A stretch of DNA of 64,000 bases from NCBI RefSeq assembly GCF_038592985.1, contig NZ_CP151951.1:5124501-5188500 (forward strand), written 5' to 3'. The notes beneath the pieces are model-generated. The model made no database searches. It had not been told where the DNA came from and saw nothing but the letters and a program-made list of their open reading frames with translations. Position numbers and translations under genes: made by a program. Below, one piece after another: positions 44,494-53,430 of this stretch (positions are counted from its first letter, which is position 1; each line of letters opens with the position of its first letter). The DNA is from Paenibacillus sp. FSL R10-2782 (GTDB taxonomy: Bacteria > Bacillota > Bacilli > Paenibacillales > Paenibacillaceae).

Positions 44494-45585
44494 TTGTTTA
44501 GTACGTTTTTTGTAAATACCTGTATCCTTGTTACCTTTCTGTACATAACCGGTGTCATATCGCAAAGATATAAAATACGTCTCCAAAATTTAAAACGTAA
44601 AGCTCATTGGATCGGAGGCGCTCTTTTTGGGTGCTATGGCATTGTCTTGATGTGCTATTCGATCCCAGTTGGTTTTAATACCATTGCCGATCTTCGTCAT
44701 CTGGCTATCGTAGCTACGGCGGCTTACATTGGCGGCCCGGCAACACTCATGGCTACCCTATTTATATGCTTAGGCAGATTATTGCTGTTTGGTGTCACCA
44801 CTCAAGCCATTGTGGGGGCTTTTTTTATGATGCTCGTGGGCCTGGGTTGCGCTTTGCTGTCAAATCTGTCCTGGTCACGTTTAACGAAGCTGATGATGAT
44901 GAACGTTTTCGCTTTGGGCATTATTTTCTGCTCTCTCTCAATTAATTTGAATGATATTGATGATGTTCTGAACGTTTATCCGCTCCATTTCGTTATTTCT
45001 ATGGCAGGTGGATTTCTCCTGTATCTCATAGCCGAGTCCATCAACACGTCCAATGAGCTGTTGCTTCGTCTGGAGCATACCTCCTTTACAGACTATCTCA
45101 CGAATCTGAGCAACAGAAGACAGCTTGAATTTTCACTGGAAGAGAAGCTTCCCCAAGCTCGTCAACGCCATGAGCATCTATCTATACTTGTATTGGATAT
45201 TGATCATTTTAAAGAAGTGAACGATACCTACGGTCATGCGGCGGGGGATGCGGTGCTGCGCCAGCTAGGTCAGATTTTGAGGAAAAAATGTCGCTCCTTT
45301 GATGTGGTAACCCGCAGCGGCGGGGAGGAATTCACCGTACTTCTGCCGAATTGTGCTTTCCGGCAAGCGTTACGTATAGCGAATCAGATCCTTGGCGGGG
45401 TAGATCAGTACGAGTTCGTTGTATCAGACGGGCTTATACTCAAAGTCACAGTGTCTATCGGCGTAACGACCTTTCCCGATAACGGGGAGGATATGTCCGG
45501 AGCGGCTCTGCTGGAACAGGCGGATAGAGCACTATACGAAGCTAAAAATGCAGGGCGTAATCGGGTCTGCTCCTATCAGGCATAA
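44494..45585 (+). CDS. diguanylate cyclase with N-terminal membrane sensor
   Basis: The enzyme should make c-di-GMP. The first 180 residues form five to six membrane helices resembling the 5TM sensor of LytS/YhcK-type proteins (VATAAYIGGPATLMATLFIC, GLGCALLSNLSWSRLTKL). The GGDEF domain follows (SFTDYLTNLSNRRQLEFSLE, LVLDIDHFKEVNDTYGHAAG) with active site RSGGEEF. An RxxD inhibition site (RSFD) lies five residues before GGEEF, so product feedback is expected. I start at the TTG at 44494 because gggaggg lies 8 bases before it; the ATG at 44470 has no ribosome site. Confidence 0.92.
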   Translation: MFSTFFVNTCILVTFLYITGVISQRYKIRLQNLKRKAHWIGGALFGCYGIVLMCYSIPVGFNTIADLRHLAIVATAAYIGGPATLMATLFICLGRLLLFGVTTQAIVGAFFMMLVGLGCALLSNLSWSRLTKLMMMNVFALGIIFCSLSINLNDIDDVLNVYPLHFVISMAGGFLLYLIAESINTSNELLLRLEHTSFTDYLTNLSNRRQLEFSLEEKLPQARQRHEHLSILVLDIDHFKEVNDTYGHAAGDAVLRQLGQILRKKCRSFDVVTRSGGEEFTVLLPNCAFRQALRIANQILGGVDQYEFVVSDGLILKVTVSIGVTTFPDNGEDMSGAALLEQADRALYEAKNAGRNRVCSYQA

Positions 45586-45635
45586 AGCTCGGCATTCTTT
45601 TCATTTACGATTTCGCATCATATGAGTACCCTGCA

Positions 45636-45690
45636 GAAATAGCCGATACATCCCTCTCTTGGAAGAGTCGTATCGGCTATTATCCGTTTT
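45636..45690. terminator. bidirectional terminator between the cyclase and Rrf2 genes
   Basis: ATAGCCGATAC (45639-45649) pairs perfectly with GTATCGGCTAT (45670-45680), with further pairing inside the loop (CTCT/AGAG). It separates two convergent genes. Confidence 0.8.
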
Positions 45691-45702
45691 GAAAAAAATG
45701 TG

Positions 45703-46212
45703 TTAATCCCCTTTGGAAGAAGCCTTGGCATCCTCGCCTTCATTACGGATGCTGCCGCCCACCACCAGCGTTGTACGCTTGGCGAGTGAAGCCAGCGTAT
45801 GAGACTCCCATACCTCCAGCATACGTCGTTCGCTCTCGACCAAGATTTCGGATACGGCGGTTGCAAGCTCCCCACAAAAGGGGTTCGTCTCTGGTTCATG
45901 CATCATACCTGGAAAAATCGGATCACATATTTCAATGGCGTGGTATATATCGGCAAGTGTAATATGCTCCGCCGAACGGGTAAGCACATAGCCTCCCTCA
46001 CGGCCTTCACGTGCTGCTATTAATTCTGCCTGTACAAGTCGCGTCAGCACCCTGCGCACCAAGGTGACCTCACAGTCGATAGAGCGGGCAATAGATCCGC
46101 TGGCACAGAGCTCTCCATGCTTTTCCAAATAGACAAGCGCCTTTACCGCCACCCCAAGCCATCTGGGCGTTGCGGTGCGTAGTCTTTTTTCACTATTCAA
46201 ATGAAATGACAC
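45703..46212 (-). CDS. Rrf2 family transcriptional regulator without the cysteine cluster
   Basis: The 169-residue protein carries the Rrf2 winged helix: PRWLGVAVKALVYLEKHGEL, CASGSIARSIDCEVTLVRRV, LTRLVQAELIAAREGREGGY and VLTRSAEHITLADIYHAIEI. Iron-sulfur Rrf2 proteins such as IscR and NsrR have three clustered cysteines after the wing; here the corresponding region has only isolated cysteines (ICDPIFPG, NPFCGEL), so an Fe-S cluster is doubtful. Residues after 145 are a polar tail. Single gene, terminated bidirectionally; target genes are not evident, although the GH3 gene is next on the same strand upstream of its stop. Confidence 0.88.
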   Translation of the reverse strand: MSFHLNSEKRLRTATPRWLGVAVKALVYLEKHGELCASGSIARSIDCEVTLVRRVLTRLVQAELIAAREGREGGYVLTRSAEHITLADIYHAIEICDPIFPGMMHEPETNPFCGELATAVSEILVESERRMLEVWESHTLASLAKRTTLVVGGSIRNEGEDAKASSKGD

Positions 46213-46266
46213 CCCTAAGCTGTAGAAACTTCGTTGAATGCATTGTACGTGAAGTCAGAAGTAAGT

Positions 46267-49197
46267 TCAACCCTGAAGGCTTGAATCTCCTGTAGCACAA
46301 GCGCTCAAAGTAAAATAACTTAGCCGCACTTCGCCACTCAACCACAGGTACACATCATGTGTACCCGAGACTGGACCCAGTGCTTCTGAGAGCGTCATCC
46401 ATGCTTGCGCTCCTCCCGTATGACCAACGCTTATACGTGCTGCAACTTCGCTGTCCGGCGTATCCAAACGAAGCTCAATTGCTGCATCGTGGCTATTGCC
46501 TGACACTCGGCATTGAAGTTTAACCACGCTCATCGTATCTAATTCTACGCCATGAAAGGCAATCCAGCCGGGACGTTGAGGTGAACGCGGACGTACACAA
46601 GCCTCCTTTTGCTCCTTGCTTTCATCCAGCAGGACATGGGAACAATCATCAAAGTTTTCAGCGCGAATGCTTTGTCTGGCTTGCCGGGGCGGGATAACTT
46701 CGCCTAGAACGTTCACAGGGTGCTCCAGCCGGATATCCGCTGAAGAGGCACCTGCCAGCAAGGTGTACTCGCCAGCTTCAACGCAATAGCGATCCCGTGT
46801 AACATCCCAAATCGCCCAATCCCTCACTCGCATTGTAAAAGAAATCGTTCGCGTCTCCCCCGGCTGTAAGCAGATGCGTTGAAATCCACACAATGTCTTC
46901 AGCGCTCGTTTTACTCGCGAAGCTCCGGGCCGTACATATAGCTGTACAACCTCCTCCCCGGCAGCTATGCCCCGATTCGTAATGTCCACCGATACATTCA
47001 GGGTATCCGTAGCATCTAGAGCACCCAAAAAGTTCACACTACCTTCGGGGACGGACCTATCGTTGGGATTGGGCCCTTGGGCATCTGTGCGCAGATGGCT
47101 GTACTCAAATGGCGAATACGTCAAACCGTGGCCGAACGCGTACAAAGGTTCACCTTCAAAATATTGATAGGTACGTCCGCCGCGAATAATATCGTAATCT
47201 TTGATATCACCCAATTGCTCCTCCGCCTGGTACCATGTCATATTCAAACGACCCGCTGGCGCATAATCCCCAAACAGCACATCCGCTACTGCCGTGCCAT
47301 GCTCTTGTCCGGCATGAGACGTGTACACGATCGCCGGAATATGCTCCTGTACCCAAGGGATGGCAAACGGATAGCTGCCCGTCAGAACCACGATCGTATT
47401 AGGGTTAACCCGATACACTTCCTCGATGAGCCGCTGCTGGGAGGCTGCCAGCTCCAAGCCTGGACGGTCATTCTCTTCCTTGCCGTTAATCAGCGGGTGA
47501 TTGCCGACGAATACAATCACTGTATCTGCTGCTTGCGCAGTGGCTATCGCTTCCACTAAACCGTCCGACACCGTCTCTAACCGGAATGTTGTATGGTCTT
47601 GGTTAACAGCTTCCGTTACCTTCAATGAACCCTCTGTCCCTGTGATCACAGGCTTGCCGTTCCATGTCGTCCAGAGACACTCCCCCTTGTCAACAGGGGT
47701 CAGTCCAAAGACTTCTTTGACATACCAGCCATACGCTTCCTTAGCTGTCACACGAAGCGTTTCCTCATCGCTCGTCACATAGGTACCCAGGCGCTCGTCG
47801 GTCAACGTGACGCTGCCGTAGCCCCAATCGTTCATGGTCAAAACCGTTGGTTCGGCATCATGGGACAACCGCATGTCACCGGAGGAATCAACCGTAAGCC
47901 TCGCTCCGTCATTCGCCGCCGCGAAGGTCACGCGATCCTTGGCATCGCGGTATACGACGCGCTCCTGCGCGTCTTTGCTTTCCAGCTTGGCGCGAATCGC
48001 TTCAAGCGGTGTCACAAAATATGGAAGCGTGCCGGAATACCAGTCGCGGTACACCTCATTGCCAAGCGCCCCGATCACCGCCACCTTGCCGCATCCCGCA
48101 GGGTCGAGCGGCAGGAGCGAACGCTCATTTTTCAACAGTACGATCTGCTCTCTCGCTGCACGCAACGACAGTTCACGGGCTTGCTCTGTCATCAGAGCCT
48201 CTTCCCCGATCAGGGCATAGGGATTGTCTGCCGCCGGATCAAATTCCCCCAGTCTAAATCGAACACGAAATGTATGGAACAACGCCTGATCCAGGTCCGT
48301 TTCTTGCAGCGTTCCTTGCGCCAAGGCATCACGAATGGCCTGCTTGGACAAATCCGCATCATCCGTAATGCTGTCGATCCCCGCGCGAATGGATTCAGCC
48401 ACACCCGGTGTGTGGGAGTCATAATACTGATGGTCCTTTACGATTCCCATCACATCACCAGCATCACTGACGACAAAGCCGTCCATTCCCCATTCGCCCC
48501 TGACAATATCATTAACACCGTGATACAACGTAGCGGGCGTTCCATTAATCAGGTTATAAGAGGTCATCATGGATTGGGCTTTGCCTTCCGTAAAAGGCTT
48601 CTCAAAGGCTTTCAGATAGTATTCACGAAGGTTTCGCGGGTCTATGCTGGAGGAATCACTTCCCCGGTCCACCTCGTTATTGTTTCCGAGGAAATGTTTC
48701 AATGTCGCAACCGCTTTCAAATATATCGGATGATCGCCCTGTATGCCTTTAACCAATTCCTTCGCCAGTTCTCCCGTTAAATACGGGTCTTCTCCATACG
48801 CTTCCTCATTACGCCCCCAGCGCGGATCACGTTCCATATCTACGGTTGGTGCCCATAACGTCAGTCCGTTTAGCGCCGGGTCACGGCGGTAGTATACACG
48901 CGCTTCATCTGAAATAACCGAGCCGACTTGTCGCATCAGTTCCGTATCCCACGTACAAGCCAACCCCACAGGCTGTGGAAAGGAAGTCGCCTCACCTAAC
49001 CAGGCTATACCATGTGCTGCTTCCGTACCATGCTTGTATGCGGCGACTCCCAATCGTTCAATGGCAGGCTGGTATTGCAGCATAGATTCAATCTTTTCCT
49101 CCAAGGTTAGGCGGGACACCAAATCCCATACACGCTCGTCCAGATGAATCTTCGGATTTTGAAAAAAATATTCTAAATCCGTTGTTTCATGACTCAT
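46267..49197 (-). CDS. glycoside hydrolase family 3 beta-glucosidase with C-terminal carbohydrate-binding-like domain
   Basis: A 976-residue intracellular (no signal peptide) GH3 enzyme. The N-terminal barrel has GTEAAHGIAWLGEATSFPQP, LWAPTVDMERDPRWGRNEEA, AVATLKHFLGNNNEVDRGSD and the nucleophile region DGFVVSDAGDVMG. The second domain starts near REQIVLLKNERSLLPLDPAG and ends with a fibronectin-III-like module (GEEVVQLYVRPGASRVKRAL). An insertion of about 130 residues sits inside the second domain, and residues 850-976 resemble a CBM6-like beta-sandwich (FRAENFDDC, YLWLSGEVRLSYFTL). I use the ATG at 49197 (aaggag nine bases upstream). A near-perfect cre site precedes the gene. Confidence 0.92.
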   Translation of the reverse strand: MSHETTDLEYFFQNPKIHLDERVWDLVSRLTLEEKIESMLQYQPAIERLGVAAYKHGTEAAHGIAWLGEATSFPQPVGLACTWDTELMRQVGSVISDEARVYYRRDPALNGLTLWAPTVDMERDPRWGRNEEAYGEDPYLTGELAKELVKGIQGDHPIYLKAVATLKHFLGNNNEVDRGSDSSSIDPRNLREYYLKAFEKPFTEGKAQSMMTSYNLINGTPATLYHGVNDIVRGEWGMDGFVVSDAGDVMGIVKDHQYYDSHTPGVAESIRAGIDSITDDADLSKQAIRDALAQGTLQETDLDQALFHTFRVRFRLGEFDPAADNPYALIGEEALMTEQARELSLRAAREQIVLLKNERSLLPLDPAGCGKVAVIGALGNEVYRDWYSGTLPYFVTPLEAIRAKLESKDAQERVVYRDAKDRVTFAAANDGARLTVDSSGDMRLSHDAEPTVLTMNDWGYGSVTLTDERLGTYVTSDEETLRVTAKEAYGWYVKEVFGLTPVDKGECLWTTWNGKPVITGTEGSLKVTEAVNQDHTTFRLETVSDGLVEAIATAQAADTVIVFVGNHPLINGKEENDRPGLELAASQQRLIEEVYRVNPNTIVVLTGSYPFAIPWVQEHIPAIVYTSHAGQEHGTAVADVLFGDYAPAGRLNMTWYQAEEQLGDIKDYDIIRGGRTYQYFEGEPLYAFGHGLTYSPFEYSHLRTDAQGPNPNDRSVPEGSVNFLGALDATDTLNVSVDITNRGIAAGEEVVQLYVRPGASRVKRALKTLCGFQRICLQPGETRTISFTMRVRDWAIWDVTRDRYCVEAGEYTLLAGASSADIRLEHPVNVLGEVIPPRQARQSIRAENFDDCSHVLLDESKEQKEACVRPRSPQRPGWIAFHGVELDTMSVVKLQCRVSGNSHDAAIELRLDTPDSEVAARISVGHTGGAQAWMTLSEALGPVSGTHDVYLWLSGEVRLSYFTLSACATGDSSLQG

Positions 49198-49244
49198 ATC
49201 CATCATCTCCTTCTCTCCATTTAAAATATCATAAAAGGCTGTTA

Positions 49245-49258
49245 TGAAAGCGTTTTAA
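49245..49258. promoter_or_regulatory. candidate cre (CcpA) site before the GH3 gene; rest of the 49198-49536 gap
   Basis: TGAAAGCGTTTTAA matches the cre consensus at all but one position and lies about 50 bases before the start codon, fitting catabolite repression. Beyond this and the AbrB promoter I see no further gene or motif in the roughly 370-base intergenic stretch. Confidence 0.5.
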
Positions 49259-49536
49259 TATATCATAGCGAAAAAGGAGTACCCCGGCAACAATTGCCGC
49301 TGCTCACCATTTGGCTCCGTTTCTTCATTCAATACTGGATAGAGCAGCGTCGCCAATGGCGTGGATATCGGATGTTTGTTAGGACATGAGCGTACAATCA
49401 CGAATTGTAGCTTCGTCTGCGTCTTCTTGCATAACCACTCAGGAAGCTTTTAGCCAATGTGCCTGGTTAGTAGCAGTGTGCAAATTAAAAAAAATGTATA
49501 TTTTCTTCAATAAACAAAGCAAAAAATAATATTTTT

Positions 49537-49545
49537 TGGTATAAT
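49537..49545 (+). promoter_or_regulatory. extended -10 promoter of AbrB paralogue 2
   Basis: TGG-TATAAT is an extended -10 element 30 bases before the AbrB start; the -35 is weak. The same layout occurs before AbrB paralogue 1. Confidence 0.55.
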
Positions 49546-49575
49546 CAGGATATATAATCGAAGGAGGAAGGGTTT

Positions 49576-50046
49576 ATGAAAAATACCGGAATGACACGGC
49601 CTCTGGATCAATTGGGGCGAATCGTGCTTCCCAAGGAAATGCGCACCACGATGGATATCAATATTGGTGATTCGCTCGAATTTTTCGTGAATGAAGAAGG
49701 ATTTGTATTAAGGAAATATACAGGTGTATCCTGCAAATTTTGCGGCGCAGTTGATCATTTGACTTATTTTCGTGATAGCTTTATTTGCGCCGATTGCATT
49801 CAGGTATTAAAGACAGAGGAAAATGTACACCCCACCAGCACCGAAGCCATCCAGGCTCAGGAACATACCAAGCCGGTTCGTAAGCATACAACCTCGCAGC
49901 CTAAACAATCCAGAGTACAGCAAGGAGAAATGGTAAAAAAGCTCCGAAAGCTGATTCAAGAACATCCCAACCTGCCACAAAAGGTATATGCTCAAATGCT
50001 CGATATCTCGCAAGGTCGGGTGTCCCAACTGAAAAAGCTGCTTTAA
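49576..50046 (+). CDS. AbrB/SpoVT-type regulator with zinc ribbon and C-terminal helix-turn-helix (paralogue 2)
   Basis: The 156-residue protein has the same three-part layout as the proteins at 4500 and 59652: an AbrB domain (GMTRPLDQLGRIVLPKEMRT, INIGDSLEFFVNEEG), a zinc ribbon with two CxxC pairs (SCKFCGAVD, ICADCIQ) and a C-terminal helix-turn-helix (PQKVYAQMLDISQGRVSQLK). Between the zinc ribbon and the HTH lies a 35-residue basic, Gln/Thr-rich linker, the most variable part of the family. Target genes are unknown; nrdDG lies downstream but has its own promoter region. The ribosome site aaggaggaagg is excellent. Confidence 0.88.
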   Translation: MKNTGMTRPLDQLGRIVLPKEMRTTMDINIGDSLEFFVNEEGFVLRKYTGVSCKFCGAVDHLTYFRDSFICADCIQVLKTEENVHPTSTEAIQAQEHTKPVRKHTTSQPKQSRVQQGEMVKKLRKLIQEHPNLPQKVYAQMLDISQGRVSQLKKLL

Positions 50047-50244
50047 ATGATCCCGTAATTTATTACAAAATATACTTAGATCCAATGGATTGCCATCCTA
50101 TTGTTTTCCGTCAAATATTCATTCGTCAGGTGTAGAGCAAGGAGCGTATTCGTTAATGTGTTCCTGACTTTTCATCTGACTTTTTTGTCGTTCTCCTCCC
50201 CTATCAACGTGACAATAATCACATACTCTCCATCCATCCATATA

Positions 50245-50297
50245 TACAATATATAGACTGAAACAATTGTTTAGTACACGATATCGTCAATATATTG
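50245..50297 (+). promoter_or_regulatory. palindromic region before nrdD (possible NrdR boxes)
   Basis: Three AT-rich palindromes precede nrdD: tACAATATATAgac (about 50245-50258), AAACAATTGTTT (50261-50272) and CAATATATTG (50288-50297). The first and third resemble the ACNATATATNGT core of NrdR boxes and are spaced by about four helical turns. The middle one could be a separate redox-regulator site. The rest of the gap from 50047 shows nothing further. Confidence 0.35.
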
Positions 50298-50341
50298 TTT
50301 TTGGAGAATAATATATATTTTACTATATGGAGGTTTTTGCA

Positions 50342-52291
50342 ATGAAGGTGTTGGAGGAACATCAATTATACAGCATCGGCGAGCGGGTCATTGGAGCACA
50401 AGACCTGGACATGCTGCGGGAGAATGCAAATTTGAATGGAGAATCGTTCAGTGGCAAAATGAGCAAGCTTGGCTCCGAGTACGCGAAGTGGTATGCGCGA
50501 CTACGTGTGCTTCCGCCTGAACTGACAGACGCGATCGACCACGGGTATGTGTATGTTCACGATTTGGACCAATATGCGCTCGGAACTACGAACTGTATCT
50601 TTATTCCTTTTGGTCGCCTGCTGCGAGATGGCTTTAATACAGGCAACGGCTCTGTGCGCACCCCGCAAACTATTATGTCTGCTATGGCACTGGTGGCTAT
50701 CATATTCCAGTCTCAGCAAAACAGCCAATTTGGAGGTGTCTCTGCCAATAAAATAGATTGGGACCTTGCTCCTTACGTGGCCCGGTCCTTCCGCAAGCAT
50801 CTGCGCAAGGGATTGCGCCTGTTCGGAGAAGAAATAGAATCGGCGATGCCTGATGACGAATTACATATAGCCAACAGTCTATTACATGAGGTCTGCCCTC
50901 GTTCATACGCATTCGCACGTGAAGAAACGGAGACGGAGACCCGCCAGGCCGCTGAATCCCTTATTCATAACCTGAATACCATGAGCAGTCGGGCAGGTGG
51001 ACAAATTCCGTTCACCTCACTGAATTACGGAATGTGTACTTCTGCTGAGGGGCGACTTGTTACACTGTCATTGCTGGAGGCCACTATCCGTGGCTTGGGC
51101 AGCGGGGAAACCCCTATTTTCCCACAGCATATTTTCCAATGCAAACAGGGAATTAATCAGTCCGAAGGCGATATCAACTATGACTTGTTCCTGCGGGCGG
51201 TTGAGTGCTCCAGCAAACGTATGTATCCCAATTTCGTTAATGTGGATGCTACCTTCAACCTGCCCTATTACCGCGCAGATGATCCGGATACCATTATTGC
51301 GACGATGGGCTGCCGTACCCGCACCATTGCTGACCGTTTCGGCAGAAACCGTCAAAGCGGCAAGGGTAATCTCTCATTCAATACGATTAATCTGGTGCGT
51401 CTTGGCATTGAATACGGTATTTGCACAGGCAAGCGCAAGGTACCTGACCGGGATGGCTTTGATACCAGACTGGAAGAGGTTATGCGCATTGCCGTGGATG
51501 GACTGATCCATCGCTACCATATACAGACCAACCAGCCGGCAAAAGCCTCAGACTTTATGATGCGCGAAGGGGTATGGGAAGGCGGAGAAGAGCTGGAGCC
51601 GGATGAACAGGTGGGAAGCGTACTAAAGCACGGTACGCTTTCTATGGGGTTCATCGGGTTAGCTGAGTGCATGAAGGCACTGTACGGCAAACACCACGGG
51701 GAGGATGACGCTGTATACCGCGAGGCGGAGCGAATCATAGCTTCCATGCGTGTCTACTGCGACCGGATGAGTGAATTGCATAACCTTAATATTACGCTGT
51801 TCGCTACGCCTGCCGAGGGTCTATCCGGCAAATTCACGTTGCTGGATCAGCGTGATTTCGGAGTCATTCCCGGTGTGAATGACCGTGAATACTACACGAA
51901 TTCTTTTCATATTCCCGTGTACTATACGCTTCCGGCTGCCCGTAAAATCAGCCTCGAAGCCCCATTTCATAATCTGTGCAACGCTGGTGCGATTTCGTAC
52001 ATAGAGCTGGATGGTAATGCGCGGAATAACCCGGAGGCGTTTCTTAAAATTGTACAATACGCGCTCCATCAAAACATTGGGTACTTCTCCATCAATCATC
52101 CGGTAGACCGCTGCACAGAATGCGGCTACGAGGGCATTATCGGGACAAGCTGTCCCCAATGCGGTGCTGATGAAGAACATACGCATTTTCAGCGTTTGCG
52201 CCGGGTAACGGGATATCTGACAGGTGATTATACCGTTCGCTTCAACGCCGCGAAACAGGCTGAGGTGCGTGACCGGGTGAAGCATCGGTGA
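50342..52291 (+). CDS. nrdD: anaerobic ribonucleoside-triphosphate reductase, large subunit
   Basis: NrdD is a glycyl-radical enzyme that reduces ribonucleoside triphosphates without oxygen. The 649-residue protein shows YVHDLDQYALGTTNCIFIPF, FGGVSANKIDWDLAPYVARS, GETPIFPQHIFQCKQGINQS and GCRTRTIADRFGRNRQSGKG. Near the C-terminus are a zinc ribbon (CTECGYEGIIGTSCPQCG) and the glycyl-radical loop RRVTGYLTGDYTVRFNAAK. There is no N-terminal ATP-cone. I use the ATG at 50342 with ggagg eight bases upstream; an ATG at 50327 has none. It overlaps nrdG by 4 bases (GTGA). Confidence 0.95.
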   Translation: MKVLEEHQLYSIGERVIGAQDLDMLRENANLNGESFSGKMSKLGSEYAKWYARLRVLPPELTDAIDHGYVYVHDLDQYALGTTNCIFIPFGRLLRDGFNTGNGSVRTPQTIMSAMALVAIIFQSQQNSQFGGVSANKIDWDLAPYVARSFRKHLRKGLRLFGEEIESAMPDDELHIANSLLHEVCPRSYAFAREETETETRQAAESLIHNLNTMSSRAGGQIPFTSLNYGMCTSAEGRLVTLSLLEATIRGLGSGETPIFPQHIFQCKQGINQSEGDINYDLFLRAVECSSKRMYPNFVNVDATFNLPYYRADDPDTIIATMGCRTRTIADRFGRNRQSGKGNLSFNTINLVRLGIEYGICTGKRKVPDRDGFDTRLEEVMRIAVDGLIHRYHIQTNQPAKASDFMMREGVWEGGEELEPDEQVGSVLKHGTLSMGFIGLAECMKALYGKHHGEDDAVYREAERIIASMRVYCDRMSELHNLNITLFATPAEGLSGKFTLLDQRDFGVIPGVNDREYYTNSFHIPVYYTLPAARKISLEAPFHNLCNAGAISYIELDGNARNNPEAFLKIVQYALHQNIGYFSINHPVDRCTECGYEGIIGTSCPQCGADEEHTHFQRLRRVTGYLTGDYTVRFNAAKQAEVRDRVKHR

Positions 52292-52785
52292 ATTTGTGCG
52301 GCTACATTCCAGAATCTCTGAACGAAGGGCATGGCCTGCGTACCGTCGTATTCATTAGCGGTTGCCGCCATGCCTGCCCCGGCTGCTTCAATCCCTCGTC
52401 ATGGAGCTTCCGCGCAGGTGAACCGTTCACACCTGAACGGCAGCAGGAAGTCATCCGTGACATCGCAGATAATCCACTGCTGGACGGGTTAACCCTTTGC
52501 GGCGGAGATCCTTTTTTCTCAGCAGCGGAATGCTCGCAGTTTGTGCGCAATTTCCGCGCAACCTGCCCGGACCGAACCGTGTGGGCCTATACGGGCTTTT
52601 GCTATGAGGAGCTGCTTACGGATCAGGCACGCCGGGAGCTGGCGCTGCTGTGTGATGTGATTGTGGACGGTCGTTTTGTAGAACAGCAAAAGGATCTGAC
52701 CCTTCCCTTCCGGGGAAGCCGCAATCAACGACTGGTGGATGTGAAAGCCAGCATTCAGGCAGGATCTATAGTTACATTAGCCTAA
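52288..52785 (+). CDS. nrdG: anaerobic ribonucleoside-triphosphate reductase-activating protein (radical SAM)
   Basis: NrdG generates the glycyl radical on NrdD using SAM and a 4Fe-4S cluster. The 165-residue protein begins MNLCGYIPESLNEGHGLRTV and has the cluster motif CRHACPGCFN (CxxxCxxC), then LLDGLTLCGGDPFF for SAM binding. The GTG start overlaps the nrdD stop, so subunits are translationally coupled. It is shorter than average radical SAM activases only at the C-terminus, which is usual for NrdG. A strong terminator follows, ending a two-gene operon. Confidence 0.95.
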   Translation: MNLCGYIPESLNEGHGLRTVVFISGCRHACPGCFNPSSWSFRAGEPFTPERQQEVIRDIADNPLLDGLTLCGGDPFFSAAECSQFVRNFRATCPDRTVWAYTGFCYEELLTDQARRELALLCDVIVDGRFVEQQKDLTLPFRGSRNQRLVDVKASIQAGSIVTLA

Positions 52786-52819
52786 GGCGATGTTATACTC
52801 GCATAAGCTGTTATGCCCT

Positions 52820-52859
52820 AAGACAAGTCCATTCCCTATGGGGAGGGCTTGTCTTTTTT
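52820..52859 (+). terminator. intrinsic terminator after nrdG
   Basis: AGACAAGTCC (52821-52830) pairs with GGGCTTGTCT (ending at 52853) with one G-T pair, followed by a T-run. Confidence 0.9.
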
Positions 52860-53090
52860 GTGTGTAATGGAGAAGGCCTGTACTTCAAGATGCTTCAGAT
52901 CGGGGACACCAATAGCGTACTGATGATCAGAACGCTTTTAATAAACCTTGAATCAGCTTCCATGAACTTAATCATTTCATTACAGGTTCAAACGGAGTTT
53001 CTATTGCGTATCCCGCAAGTTTCACTTATGATGGTGAACAAGTATACGAGTGCATAAATATTCGTCATACCACAATCGCATAGCTTGGAG
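52860..53090 (+). other. intergenic stretch with a short coding-like remnant
   Basis: No complete gene is visible between the nrdG terminator and the riboswitch. From about 52986 to 53083 one plus-strand frame encodes GSNGVSIAYPASFTYDGEQV and continues YECINIRHTTIA before a stop, which looks protein-like but has no start or upstream continuity. It may be the end of a decayed gene; family not recognised. Confidence 0.25.
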
Positions 53091-53258
53091 ATAGGTGCCT
53101 GTTCTATTCAGTTCAGGCTTAAAAGGGAAGCCGGTGCAAGTCCGGCGCGGTCCCGCCACTGTAAACGGGGAATTTTCAGCTGTTGGTACACCCACTGGTC
53201 CAAAGACCGGGAAGGAGCGCTGAAAGTCATGATCCGTAAGTCAGGAGACCTGCCTATT
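53091..53258 (+). promoter_or_regulatory. cobalamin riboswitch upstream of metE
   Basis: Conserved blocks appear in order: ATAGGTGCCT, GGGAAGCCGGTGCAAGTCCG, GCGCGGTCCCGCCACTGTAA and AAGTCAGGAGACCTGCCTAT. The aptamer is followed by a terminator at 53335-53388, so AdoCbl or another cobalamin should stop metE transcription when the B12-dependent enzyme MetH can work. Confidence 0.96.
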
Positions 53259-53334
53259 TTAACAACATCGCAAGTACCTACGGGAGATAGGGAGGTGTTA
53301 AGAGCAGTCGCCGAATTTTTATTTTTAAATAACG

Positions 53335-53388
53335 GAGACATTCTTTCCCATACTCATTTTTACACCCGGGGAGGAATGTCTTTTTTTG
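53335..53388 (+). terminator. terminator of the metE riboswitch
   Basis: AGACATTC (53336-53343) pairs with GAATGTCT (53374-53381), followed by seven Ts. It lies between the aptamer and the metE ribosome site. Confidence 0.85.
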
Positions 53389-53430
53389 TACGCAAAAATA
53401 AACTGGCTACCAGCCTAGGAGGAAAAGTAC

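Noticed and set aside
47834..48780. Long plus-strand frames antisense to the GH3 gene
   Set aside because: They are shadows of a gene with clear catalytic motifs; no start signals or protein family features.
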